Assembly (NCBI GenBank): GCA_945787635.1 | Contig: CALZIK010000007.1 | Span: forward strand, 1 to 48,894 | Source of the DNA: Thermoanaerobaculia bacterium | Lineage (GTDB): Bacteria > Acidobacteriota > Thermoanaerobaculia > Multivoradales > JAHEKO01 | Direction: 5' to 3' | DNA length: 48,894 nt | Part shown: positions 30,084 to 37,803 of the stretch, piece by piece | Layout: each line of letters begins with the position of its first letter | Numbering within the stretch: the first letter of the stretch is position 1 | Position numbers and translations under genes: made by a program | The notes under the pieces: model-generated | Told to the model about the DNA's origin: nothing | Database searches by the model: none | The model's input: the letters and a program-made list of their open reading frames with translations, nothing else

Positions 30084-30794
30084 ATGATCGACAAAACAGT
30101 TGACACTCCGGCTGAAGCGGTGTCCTCGATCGTCGAAGGCTCGGTCGTGATGATCGGCGGCTTCGGTGAGGCGGGTAGTCCGATCGAGCTGATTCATGCG
30201 CTGATCGATCAGGGGACGCGCAACCTGACGGCCATCAACAACAACACGGGCAACGGCGAGGTCGGCCTGGCGGCGTTGATCGGGAACGGGCAGGTCAGCA
30301 AGATGATCTGCTCCTATCCGCGCTCGAGCCATTCGAAGCTGTTCCCCGAGCTCTACCGGGCCGGCAAAATCGAGCTCGAACTGGTGCCGCAGGGAACCCT
30401 CGCCGAGCGTATCCGCGCCGGCGGTGCGGGAATCCCCGCCTTCTATACCCCGGCGGCGGTGGGAACCTCGCTCGCCGAAGGCAAGGAGAAACGGGAGTTC
30501 GATGGGCGGGAGTACCTCCTGGAGCATTGGTTGAAAGCGGATTTCGCCCTGGTGAAATGCGAGACTTCAGATCGGATGGGTAATCTCACCTACAACAAGA
30601 CGGCAAGGAACTTCGGCCCCTTGATGTGCATGGCGGCGAGGACGACGATCGTCCAGGCGCGGGTCATCGTCGAACCGGGAGAGATTGATCCCGAGCACGT
30701 CGTGACCCCTTGCGTCTTCGTCGACCGTATCGTTGAGGTCTCCGAGCCCCTCCACGAGTCTCGGCTCATCGCCGAAGGGAGACGCTATCCATGA
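30084..30794 (+). CDS. CoA-transferase subunit A (3-oxoadipate/acetoacetate type)
   Basis: A 236-residue subunit starting 'MIDKTVDTPAEAVSSIVEGS'. The CoA-transferase signature 'VVMIGGFGEAGSPIELIHAL' is at residues 21-40, followed by 'LTAINNNTGNGEVGLAALI', 'GKIELELVPQGTLAERIRAG', 'AGIPAFYTPAAVGTSLAEGK' and 'DFALVKCETSDRMGNLTYNK'. This matches the alpha subunit of succinyl-CoA:3-ketoacid or 3-oxoadipate CoA-transferases (AtoD/ScoA/PcaI). Its stop overlaps the start of subunit B (ATGA). The subunit pair moves CoA between two carboxylic acids; exact substrates cannot be told from sequence. A KamA-type aminomutase nearby makes a lysine-degradation or similar fermentative role plausible. Confidence 0.92.
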   Translation: MIDKTVDTPAEAVSSIVEGSVVMIGGFGEAGSPIELIHALIDQGTRNLTAINNNTGNGEVGLAALIGNGQVSKMICSYPRSSHSKLFPELYRAGKIELELVPQGTLAERIRAGGAGIPAFYTPAAVGTSLAEGKEKREFDGREYLLEHWLKADFALVKCETSDRMGNLTYNKTARNFGPLMCMAARTTIVQARVIVEPGEIDPEHVVTPCVFVDRIVEVSEPLHESRLIAEGRRYP

Positions 30795-31456
30795 AAGGTG
30801 TCGCTGGAATGGCCACCGGCTGGAGCCGCGAGCAAATGGCCACGCGGGCGGCGCAGGACATTCCGGATGGCTCCTACGTCAATCTGGGCATCGGGATTCC
30901 GGAGATGGTGGCGCAGTTCGTGCCCCGGGGCCGGGTGTTCGTCTACCACACCGAGAACGGTCTCCTGGGCATGGGGCCAGCGCCGTCCGCTGGAGCTGAG
31001 GACCCGGAGTTGATCAACGCGGGTAAGGCGCCGGTGACGACAGTGCCCGGTGCCTCCTTCTTTCATCACGCGGACAGCTTCGCGATGATCCGGGGTGGAC
31101 ACATAGATGTTTGCGTTCTGGGCGCCATGCAGGTTTCCGCACGTGGTGATCTAGCGAACTGGTCGACGGGCGCAGCCGACGCCATACCCGCCGTCGGCGG
31201 GGCGATGGACCTGGTAGCCGGGGTCGATTCGATCTTCGTCATCACCACCCACGTCACCAAGACGGGCGAGCCGAAGATCGTCGAAGAATGCTCCTATCCG
31301 CTGACCGGTCGCGGCGTGGTCTCGCGCATCTTCACCGACCTCGCCGTCGTCGACGTGACGCCTCGGGGACTCGAGGTGCTCGAGCTCGCCCCGGGCGTGA
31401 GCTTCGAGGAAGTGTGCGAGAACACCGGCGCTCCGCTTCGCCGGCTCGACCGCTAG
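30791..31456 (+). CDS. CoA-transferase subunit B (3-oxoadipate/acetoacetate type)
   Basis: A 221-residue subunit. The catalytic Glu that forms the glutamyl-CoA intermediate is in 'VFVYHTENGLLGMGPAP' (Glu55 counted from ATG 30791). The N-terminal 'AQDIPDGSYVNLGIGIPEMV' and the later 'RGGHIDVCVLGAMQVSARGD' and 'GGAMDLVAGVDSIFVITTHV' blocks are typical of beta subunits (AtoA/ScoB/PcaJ). An internal ATG at residue 7 is an alternative start, but the overlap with subunit A (ATGA) favours 30791. It forms an operon with subunit A and an aminotransferase gene 34 bases downstream. Confidence 0.92.
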   Translation: MKGVAGMATGWSREQMATRAAQDIPDGSYVNLGIGIPEMVAQFVPRGRVFVYHTENGLLGMGPAPSAGAEDPELINAGKAPVTTVPGASFFHHADSFAMIRGGHIDVCVLGAMQVSARGDLANWSTGAADAIPAVGGAMDLVAGVDSIFVITTHVTKTGEPKIVEECSYPLTGRGVVSRIFTDLAVVDVTPRGLEVLELAPGVSFEEVCENTGAPLRRLDR

Positions 31457-31490
31457 GCCGGCTGAGAAACCGAGGTGAGGGAGACCTGAG

Positions 31491-32828
31491 ATGAGCCACC
31501 GTAGTGCCGAGCTTTTCCTCCAGGCGCAGGAGTTCTTGGCCGGCGGCGTCAGCCGCAACACGCTGCTTAGGCAGCCGCATCCTCTCTATGTGGCAAGCGG
31601 CAACGGCTGCCGGGTCGTCGATGTCGACGGTGTCGAGCGCATCGACTTCGCCAACAACATGGCGTCCCTGATCCACGGACACGCCCACCCGGCAATCGTC
31701 GAGGCGGTGACGGCGCAGGTCAAGCGAGGCACCGCGTTCACCATGGCAACGGAAGTGGAGATCGCCTACGCGCGCCATCTTTGCGGTCGGTCCGCGAACT
31801 TCGACAAGTTGCGTTTTGTCAATTCAGGTACGGAGGCGGTGATGGCAGCGCTCAAGGCGGCGCGCGCTTTCACCGGTCGAGCAGGGCTCGCCAAGACCGA
31901 AGGGGCCTATCACGGAGCCTACGACTACGCCGAAGTCAGCCAGGCACCGGGGCCACAGAACTGGGGAGCTCCGGATCGTCCCGCCTCGGTACCGCTTGCC
32001 GTGGGGACGCCCGAGGGCGTGCTGCACGACGTCGTGGTGCTGCCGTTCAATGATCCCGAGGCCGCCACCGCGGCGTTGAACGAGCATCGGGATGAGATCG
32101 CTTGCGTCCTCCTCGACCTGATGCCCCACCGACTCGGGTTGGTGCGGGCGGACGATTCGTACGTCCAGGCGCTGCGCGAGTGGACTATGGAGAACGGAGC
32201 GCTTCTGGTGTTCGATGAAGTCATCACCTTTCGCACCGAAGTGGGCGGGATGCAGGCGCGCTACGAGGCGAGCCCCGATCTGACGGCCATGGGCAAGATG
32301 ATTGGCGGCGGTCTGCCGGTCGGGGCGCTGGCCGGGCGCGATGAAGTGATGAAGGTGTTCTCGGTCCAGGGCGGGGCGCCGCCGCGGCTCCCTCACTCGG
32401 GGACCTTCTCGGCCAACCCCTTGACCATGGCGGCGGGTCTCGCGGCCATGCAGCTCTTCGACGCCGACGCTACGGCGCGCCTCAACCGGTTGGGGGATGT
32501 GGCACGCAGCAAAATCAAGGAGGCGATCTCGGTGGCCGCAGTGCCCGCCAGCGTGACCGGCACCGGATCCATGTTCCGCATCCATCTGCGATCGACGCCA
32601 CCGCGGGACTATCGGTCGTTGTTCCCCTCGCCGGCAGAAGCTGAGGCCCTGCGGCTTTTCATCGACGGGCTCTACGATGCCGGCGTCGTGATGATCTACA
32701 GCGGTGCGGGGGCCTTGTCGACACCGATGGGCGAAGCCGAGGTCGACGCCCTGGCGGAGGCCGTTCTCACGAGTCTGCGCACGGTCAAGACGAGGCTTCC
32801 CGGGTCCGGGAGCGGTGCGGCTACGTGA
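31491..32828 (+). CDS. Class III PLP aminotransferase, glutamate-1-semialdehyde aminomutase-like
   Basis: A 445-residue PLP enzyme. Fold-type I aminotransferase elements are in place: 'AGGVSRNTLLRQPHPLYVAS' at the start, 'LRFVNSGTEAVMAALKAARA' (phosphate-binding), 'TEGAYHGAYDYA', the Asp that contacts the ring in 'ALLVFDEVITFRTEVGG' (FDEV, 241-244), and the Schiff-base lysine in 'TAMGKMIGGGLPVGALAG' (Lys269). The sequence resembles glutamate-1-semialdehyde 2,1-aminomutases but the gene is linked to a CoA-transferase and lies tail to tail with a KamA-type gene, not to haem biosynthesis. A role in a catabolic route acting on an amino or keto acid is more likely than haem synthesis. Substrate unknown. 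Confidence 0.88.
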   Translation: MSHRSAELFLQAQEFLAGGVSRNTLLRQPHPLYVASGNGCRVVDVDGVERIDFANNMASLIHGHAHPAIVEAVTAQVKRGTAFTMATEVEIAYARHLCGRSANFDKLRFVNSGTEAVMAALKAARAFTGRAGLAKTEGAYHGAYDYAEVSQAPGPQNWGAPDRPASVPLAVGTPEGVLHDVVVLPFNDPEAATAALNEHRDEIACVLLDLMPHRLGLVRADDSYVQALREWTMENGALLVFDEVITFRTEVGGMQARYEASPDLTAMGKMIGGGLPVGALAGRDEVMKVFSVQGGAPPRLPHSGTFSANPLTMAAGLAAMQLFDADATARLNRLGDVARSKIKEAISVAAVPASVTGTGSMFRIHLRSTPPRDYRSLFPSPAEAEALRLFIDGLYDAGVVMIYSGAGALSTPMGEAEVDALAEAVLTSLRTVKTRLPGSGSGAAT

Positions 32829-32852
32829 GGCAGTGATTGGCGGCAGACAGAC

Positions 32853-34295
32853 TCAGTCTCTCGCCAAGACGGACTCCGCCTTGCGTAAGTGCTCGACGCG
32901 AGCGTAGTCGTAGAGGCCGACCTCGTCGAAGATGACCCGGTCCTCGTAGTCGTCGAACCAGATTGCGTCCGGGTTGCGGCCGACGACGCAGACTTTTCCC
33001 CGATCCGGCGCCGACAGCGCATTGCGCAGGTTCTTGAAGATCAAGACACCATTCTCGGATGCGGGGACGCCCGGGATGGGCTCGTTGGTCACTGCGGCCA
33101 CTTCCGTCTTGCCTTTGTAGTGGGTAATCGAGAGCCGGGCGTGGGTCTCGACGCCGGAGAGCCCCTTCTGGGACTCGTTGAGCAGGTTCCAGGCGGTCTC
33201 GATCGGCACGTTGAATGCCCGGTAGGCGACAATGTCCCGACCACAGAAGAAGTAGTGGTTTCCGACACCGGCGCGGTAGAGCGCCCGCTGCATGATCCGC
33301 AGCGCGTCAGCGTCGTCGTTGATCCCCTTGATGATCGGCGCTTGATTCTCCACCTGGAGCCAACCTCTCGAGACCACGCCTTCCATGCCGCGTTTGGCGG
33401 CGGGATTCCACACGAGTGACCCGTTCGGGTTGGTCCGGTAGGCGCCGCCGTCGTCTTTGAGCAGGAACTCGTCCGGGTGGTTGAAGTGGATCATCAGCCG
33501 GAAGCCGACATCCGGGTAGGTCTCGTGAAAGGCGTCGATCATTGCCAGGAAGGTGTCGTCGAAGCGATCCGGGAAGAAGGACATGTCCTTGGTACCAAGG
33601 CGGATGGACTCGATACCGGCTTCGGCGAGGGCCGAGAGCCAGGCGGCGATCTTTTTGTTGGGCAGCATCATCGGGTCGCCACCCGATAGCAGGATCTCCC
33701 TCAGTTTCTCGCGACCGGTCTCGGGATGGCGGCCACCGTTGTCTTCCACGAGCTTGTTGTGGCGGTGGATGTAGTCGACGACCTCGGGGATCTGAGCCAG
33801 CCCCTTCTTGGCGACGGTCCCATCCTGACGTTCGATCTCCTTACGGGCGATGAGCTCCTCGCGATAGCAGAAACGGCAGTGTGCCGAGCACGTTGAGACC
33901 ACGTACATGAGCCCCATTTCGTACTTGTGGAGCAGCCCCTCAACCGGGCTGAAGTCCATCTGGTAGCCCGGGTCCTCGGAGCCGGCGAGATTCAGAGTCT
34001 CGTCCGGGTTCGCCTTGACCAACCTTTGCAAAGGGACGCTCTGCTTGGCCATCTCGAAGTAGTGGCGCGTCATTTTCACCGGCATTCGCGCCTCGACGTC
34101 GCGCTCGGTGCCCTGCAGGCTGACCAGTTCGGCGATCTCGTCGCTCGAGTAGAAGCTCTTCATGTCCTCGGGGGCGCGTTCCTCGATGAAGGGCTTGAGA
34201 CCGATGATGATCTGACGGTCGTACTTGGGGTCCTCGACCGTGTCGAGAAACGCCTGCTCTCTTGCCGTTGGCACGTACTTCTGAGATTTGCTCAT
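32853..34295 (-). CDS. KamA-family radical SAM aminomutase (lysine 2,3-aminomutase-like)
   Basis: A 480-residue protein. The radical-SAM iron-sulfur motif CxxxCxxC is Cys136, Cys140, Cys143 in 'VVSTCSAHCRFCYREELIAR'. Downstream are 'LREILLSGGDPMMLPNKKIA' (the GGD-type SAM-binding motif), 'RLGTKDMSFFPDRFDDTFLA', 'IHFNHPDEFL' and 'QAPIIKGINDDADALRIMQR', all typical of the KamA family. A lysine that could hold PLP lies in 'THYKGKTEVAAV'. The protein is about 60 residues longer than classical lysine 2,3-aminomutases, partly through the 'HNKLVEDNGGRHPETGRE' insert, so its substrate may differ (glutamate, lysine or other). Only 24 bases separate its stop from the stop of the aminotransferase. Confidence 0.88.
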   Translation of the reverse strand: MSKSQKYVPTAREQAFLDTVEDPKYDRQIIIGLKPFIEERAPEDMKSFYSSDEIAELVSLQGTERDVEARMPVKMTRHYFEMAKQSVPLQRLVKANPDETLNLAGSEDPGYQMDFSPVEGLLHKYEMGLMYVVSTCSAHCRFCYREELIARKEIERQDGTVAKKGLAQIPEVVDYIHRHNKLVEDNGGRHPETGREKLREILLSGGDPMMLPNKKIAAWLSALAEAGIESIRLGTKDMSFFPDRFDDTFLAMIDAFHETYPDVGFRLMIHFNHPDEFLLKDDGGAYRTNPNGSLVWNPAAKRGMEGVVSRGWLQVENQAPIIKGINDDADALRIMQRALYRAGVGNHYFFCGRDIVAYRAFNVPIETAWNLLNESQKGLSGVETHARLSITHYKGKTEVAAVTNEPIPGVPASENGVLIFKNLRNALSAPDRGKVCVVGRNPDAIWFDDYEDRVIFDEVGLYDYARVEHLRKAESVLARD

Positions 34296-34514
34296 GTCCG
34301 ACCTCTTGTTTCTGGAGTCTGTGTGGGCCCCTACTTGCGCGGGACAAAGCTATCAGAGCTGGTGGACATGCCGCCTCTTCCAAACTCAGCAGTGATCTTG
34401 AAGTGCGAAAGAGTCGAATACCGCTGCGGGCGGGTCCAGCGCCGGCCGAGTGCCGAGCTGAATAGCCTGAGTCGCCCTCGGCCTCAGTCGAGCAGACAAT
34501 CGGCCAGGAACTCG
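34296..34514. other. Region upstream of the KamA-like gene without a recognisable gene
   Basis: About 220 bases containing the presumed promoter of the KamA-like gene (minus strand). I see no clear coding signal apart from the short universal-stress-protein end that follows. No hexamer pair stands out as a promoter. Confidence 0.35.
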
Positions 34515-34592
34515 GCGCACGAGCTGTATCTGGGCAGCGTATTCAGCGGGTTGGTGCACCGAGCGCCCTGCTCGGTTCTGATTGCGCGCTAG
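34515..34592 (+). pseudogene. C-terminal remnant of a universal stress protein
   Basis: The plus strand ends with 'AHELYLGSVFSGLVHRAPCS' then 'VLIAR' and stop. 'LGSVxxxVxHxAPCSVLIxR' is the near-invariant C-terminus of UspA-family proteins. The rest of the domain (about 115 residues) is missing upstream, where the frame contains no related sequence. Its stop codon interlocks with the stop of the minus-strand remnant that follows (CTAG). Confidence 0.5.
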
Positions 34593-34666
34593 CGCGGATG
34601 AGTTCGGCTGCGGTAGCTGTCCATGCCGCTACCGAGGATCGTGCCGATGCGAAAGGACCACTTCAT
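34589..34666 (-). pseudogene. N-terminal remnant resembling a site-2 protease (M50)
   Basis: A 25-codon frame with a proper start: ATG 34666 behind an AGGAGA ribosome site, reading 'MKWSFRIGTILGSGMDSYRS'. Rhomboid-unrelated M50 membrane proteases commonly begin 'MRWSFRIGxIxGI'. Homology ends after 13 residues or so, and a stop follows. It looks like the start of a gene whose body has been deleted. The assignment rests on a short match. Confidence 0.3.
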
Positions 34667-34701
34667 CGGTGCTTCTCTCCTACGGCGGCGGCCGCCGCTT
34701 C

Positions 34702-35010
34702 TTACTGCTGATCTGGCCGCCGAAGCTGGGACTTGAAGTAGTTGATCGACTGCCTCAAAGTCTTCCAGACGTGCTCCGCGTCGTCGGTGAGATCTTCCCA
34801 GGACTCTTCGCCGGCGCCCCGGATCTCGCGCAACTTCTGCCGCGCGCTGGCGTAGCTGTCACGGACCTTCGACAGTTGGGGCTCGAGCTTTTCCCTGACA
34901 GGCTCCGCCACCTCTGAGAGCTTGGCTTCCAGCCTGTCCAGATCCGTATTCCAGTCATCCAGCTGCTGTTTCATTCTCTCGGCGTAGTCGTCTCGTTTGG
35001 ACACCTGCAT
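34702..35010 (-). CDS. Small helical, coiled-coil protein
   Basis: A 102-residue, highly charged protein starting 'MQVSKRDDYAERMKQQLDDW', fixed by an AGGAAAGGAG ribosome site before ATG 35010. The whole chain is predicted helical: 'LDRLEAKLSEVAEPVREKLE', 'KVRDSYASARQKLREIRGAG', 'WKTLRQSINYFKSQLRR'. It resembles the small sll1863-type stress-associated coiled-coil proteins that are often found near ion transporters and channels, but the match is only by composition and length. It is soluble and stands alone. Confidence 0.65.
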   Translation of the reverse strand: MQVSKRDDYAERMKQQLDDWNTDLDRLEAKLSEVAEPVREKLEPQLSKVRDSYASARQKLREIRGAGEESWEDLTDDAEHVWKTLRQSINYFKSQLRRPDQQ

Positions 35011-35457
35011 CTCCTTTCCTCTGAATCCTAGCAGCCGCCGGTACGGATCCCCCGGCAGCCGCATTCGCTCGACGCGGATCTGGTCGGGGGCTCACGCAGA
35101 AGAAACCGACATCTCTCGTGGGCCGCGTGCCCCAGTTTGTACATGAAGCTCGAGAAGGGGAGTCCCACCGTGTCAGCACGCGTCAGGGCGAGATCCTCAG
35201 GCGGCTAAGCTCATGTCCAAGCAACTGATTTTCAGCGAGTTAGAGTCGAGGATCTGCGTCGGTGCGGCCGCTGAGAGCAGGGCGGTTGGGCCCCGGTAAC
35301 CGCCGCTGGAGGCTGTGAGAGTGCCGCTTGCGAACGACTCGAACTGGCCTCGATCGTCTGTGCTTGCCCCGGTCCACGTGGAGTTCATCCCAGTTGCTGT
35401 AACCTCGAGGCTGCGCCTGAAACCAGACCTTCGGTACTCGACCAGAGGAGAAATACC
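35011..35457. other. Intergenic relic region upstream of the CorA-like gene
   Basis: About 450 bases. On the minus strand 'EDLALTRADTVGLPFSSFMY' continues as 'KLGHAAHERCRFLLREPP' (about 35078-35205) and reads like a real protein fragment of unknown origin. Further up, at about 35280-35430, the minus strand contains a Thr/Ser/Gly-rich piece ('EVTATGMNSTWTGASTDDRG', 'ESFASGTLTASSGGYRG') like a secreted beta domain. Neither has a start or a recognisable family. Between them lies the dispersed repeat at 35171-35250. Confidence 0.35.
35171..35250. repeat. Dispersed repeat, copy 2 (partner at 11641-11712)
   Basis: Shares GTCAGCACGCGTCAG, the GCGGCTAAGCTCATGTCC core and the following GAGTTAGA stretch with 11641-11712 in the same order and orientation. 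Beyond GTCAGCACGCG the two loci diverge at once: here towards 'TVGLPFSSF', there towards a RepA remnant. Confidence 0.55.
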
Positions 35458-36447
35458 ATGCTGCGCGCTGTGCTCTACGACCCAGCAAGCGGACAATTGC
35501 GTGACGGCGGAGCGGAGCTGATCGACGAGTGGGATGAGTCGGCGCAGAGCACGATCTGGGTCGCTCTCGAGGAGGAGCCGGCCGAGTCCGAATCGGAGCT
35601 CTTGGCGTGCCGTTTCGGCGTGCACCGGCTGGCGATCGCCGATGCGTTGCGGGAGCGGCATCCGCCGAAGATCGAGCCGTTCAAGGACAACACCTTCATA
35701 CTGCTCAAGGGCCTGGACGCCAGCTCGACGTCACTCGATTTCGGGACGATTCAGCTTTCGCTGTTCGTTGGTGAGCGCTTCCTGGTCACCCGCAGCTCCG
35801 GACCGTCTTTAAGTAGCAAGAGAATTCTCTCCGAGCTGACATCGGGTGCGATTCCGCCGGATTTTTCTCCCGCCGGCTTGGCGCTGCTGCTCTGCCGCAC
35901 GGTGGCCGACCGCTTCTTGCCCCTGCTACTCGCCGTCGAGAAGCGGCTCGAGGAGATGGAGACAGAAATGCTGCAGAAGCCGAGCGACGATTTGCTGGCG
36001 GAGCTTGTACGCCAAAAGGGCGATCTCAAGAAGGTGCTCCGCGTCCTCCAGTATCACGCGCAGGTCTTCTCTTCCGCTCGCTCGAAGACGCCGGTTCAGC
36101 TCGGAGGGCACGATCACGAGTTGACGGACGTGCAAGAGCAGCTCGACCGCCTGCTGAGTCTCGCTCGCCTGTACTACGAGCTGACGGACGACCTCATGAA
36201 CGGCTACCTTTCGCTCTCCGCCCACCGCCTGAACCAGATCATGCAAACGCTGACGATCGTGACGGTGATCTTTGTCCCGATCACCTTCATGGCGGGAATC
36301 TACGGCATGAACTTCGAGTTCATTCCCGAGCTTGGATACCGCAAAGGGTATTTCGTCCTGCTCGGTGCGATGCTGAGCGTGGTCGCGATGATCCTTCTCG
36401 TATTCCATCGGCGAGGCTGGCTCGGAGGCCGCCCACCTGGGCGCTGA
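35458..36447 (+). CDS. corA: CorA-family divalent-metal transporter (ZntB/CorA-like)
   Basis: A 329-residue transporter with ATG 35458 behind an AGGAGA site. An N-terminal cytoplasmic alpha/beta domain ('MLRAVLYDPASGQLRDGGAE', 'PKIEPFKDNTFILLKGL') leads into long stalk helices ('LAVEKRLEEMETEMLQKPSD', 'LNQIMQTLTIVTVIFVPITF'), and two C-terminal membrane helices flank the family motif 'AGIYGMNFEFIPELG' (GMN near residue 283). The family forms pentamers that carry Mg2+, Ni2+/Co2+ or Zn2+; the metal cannot be decided here. It converges on the MscS gene, with 40 bases between stops. Confidence 0.92.
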   Translation: MLRAVLYDPASGQLRDGGAELIDEWDESAQSTIWVALEEEPAESESELLACRFGVHRLAIADALRERHPPKIEPFKDNTFILLKGLDASSTSLDFGTIQLSLFVGERFLVTRSSGPSLSSKRILSELTSGAIPPDFSPAGLALLLCRTVADRFLPLLLAVEKRLEEMETEMLQKPSDDLLAELVRQKGDLKKVLRVLQYHAQVFSSARSKTPVQLGGHDHELTDVQEQLDRLLSLARLYYELTDDLMNGYLSLSAHRLNQIMQTLTIVTVIFVPITFMAGIYGMNFEFIPELGYRKGYFVLLGAMLSVVAMILLVFHRRGWLGGRPPGR

Positions 36448-36487
36448 GCATCCCACCCGATCAGAGCAAGAGAGCCGGGCGCACGAT

Positions 36488-37369
36488 TCAACCTCGGGGG
36501 GCTCCGGAGCGCAGCGCCGCGGCCTTGTCCCAAACCCGGTCCTCGACGTCGTCGACGAACAGCTGAAGGTGCGGAAACGGGATCTCGATTCCGGCCTCGT
36601 CGAGGGCCAGCTTTGCCGCCTCGATCGCCTTGAAGTAGGTGCCCTGGCGGTCCTTGGCGGCGTCGATCCACACGCGGACTTGCAGATTGACGCTCGAATC
36701 CCCCAGCTCTTCGACCACGACGTCGGGAGCCGGGTTGCTCTTGACCGTGTCGATCCCGCTCACCGCCTCGAGCAAAACCCGCCGCGCGGCCAGGATGTCT
36801 TCCTTGTAGGCGATACCCACGGTGACGTCGACGCGCAGCTCGCCGTGCTGGCTCAGGTTCTCGAGCACGGCGTCGATGATCGATTTGTTGGGAATCACGA
36901 CATAGGTGTTGCGCGGGGTGCGGATGCGGGTCGAGCGCAGTGTGATGTTGTTGACACAGCCGAACTGTTCTTCGACCTTGATCCAATCACCGACCACGAA
37001 CGGCTTGTCCCAGAAGATGATGATGCCGGAGATCACGTTGGCAACCGAATCCTGGGCTGCAAATGCCAGCGCGAGGCCAACCACACCGAGGCCGGCCAGA
37101 GCGGCCCCGACGTTGATCCCCAGCTGCGCGGCCGCCATGACCAGGCCGAAGATCATCACCCCGTAATAGAGGATGTTGTCGACCAGGAGGCCGATCAGCG
37201 CTTTCTCCATCCCGGCCCCGGCCATGAAACGGCGTAGCACCCGCCCCAGCACGCGGGCTAGGACCCAGAAAATGACCAGGATCACCAGCGCGGCGACGAG
37301 CTTGGGCACGAAGGCAATGACTTGAGTCATGAGCTGTGAGACGTCGATCGAGTCGAGCAGCTTCTGCAC
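36488..37369 (-). CDS. Mechanosensitive channel, MscS family
   Basis: A 293-residue channel. GTG 37369 is chosen because AGGAGG lies seven bases upstream and the protein then begins 'VQKLLDSIDVSQLMTQVIAF', a typical MscS start; a longer reading to 37636 adds non-homologous sequence. Three membrane helices include 'LVAALVILVIFWVLARVLGR', 'NILYYGVMIFGLVMAAAQLG' and the Gly/Ala pore helix 'VGAALAGLGVVGLALAFAAQ' then 'DSVANVISGIIIFWDKPFVV', the last the family signature. The beta domain ('GDWIKVEEQFGCVNNITLRS', 'YVVIPNKSIID') and C-terminal alpha/beta domain are complete. It relieves osmotic down-shock. It diverges from the cyclic glucan synthase gene, another osmotic-adaptation function. Confidence 0.93.
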   Translation of the reverse strand: MQKLLDSIDVSQLMTQVIAFVPKLVAALVILVIFWVLARVLGRVLRRFMAGAGMEKALIGLLVDNILYYGVMIFGLVMAAAQLGINVGAALAGLGVVGLALAFAAQDSVANVISGIIIFWDKPFVVGDWIKVEEQFGCVNNITLRSTRIRTPRNTYVVIPNKSIIDAVLENLSQHGELRVDVTVGIAYKEDILAARRVLLEAVSGIDTVKSNPAPDVVVEELGDSSVNLQVRVWIDAAKDRQGTYFKAIEAAKLALDEAGIEIPFPHLQLFVDDVEDRVWDKAAALRSGAPRG

Positions 37370-37803
37370 GGTGAGGCCTCCTTCGGGCTGTGGATGGCTC
37401 TGGCGCCGAGAAACAGCTTTTGACTCTACCCCAAGCCAGAATTGGCTCCTTCCAGCTCGGTCCAAGGGCCGCAGGAGCCCGGGTCTGTTTCTTGCTGCTG
37501 GAGGAATTCCCCGGTCTGGAGTTGACCCGGTTTCGTGGACACTGCACCCTTTGGGTGAGAGGAGTTCACAATGGGAAAGGCAGTTCTGTCGCTGCCTGTA
37601 CCGGGCGGCATCGCAATAGAGCGCAAGGCTCCGCAAGGCTCAGGCTGAGATGTGCGAACAGGTGAAGAGCCTGACGGTTCGCCAACGGCTGGCTTCCTTG
37701 CGCGAAAGAGCGCGAAGTGATGCACTGGCAGTCTGGTGGAAGGGCCGGTCTACGGGAAAGGCGACTTGACGAGAGTGACGAACGGTCTCGCTCGCCGTGA
37801 CCG
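37370..37803. other. Divergent intergenic region between mscS and the beta-glucan synthase gene
   Basis: About 430 bases that must hold the promoters of both flanking genes; no clear hexamer pair was identified. The plus strand has a short open frame from ATG 37650 to TGA 37769 (39 codons, 'MCEQVKSLTVRQRLASLRER', 'ALAVWWKGRSTGKAT') with no good ribosome site. TTGACCCGGTTTCGTGGACA followed by GAGAGGAGTTCACAATG (37521-37572) resembles the left end and start of an IS3-type element, but no transposase continues from it. Both could be relics. Confidence 0.35.

Noticed and set aside
35280-35430. Secreted beta-domain gene on the minus strand
   Set aside because: The Thr/Ser/Gly-rich peptide looks plausible but has no start, no recognisable family and mixed codon bias; kept only as a note on the intergenic region.
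37521-37572. IS3-type insertion sequence end with transposase start
   Set aside because: The promoter-like end is suggestive, but no transposase sequence follows and no matching right end was seen.
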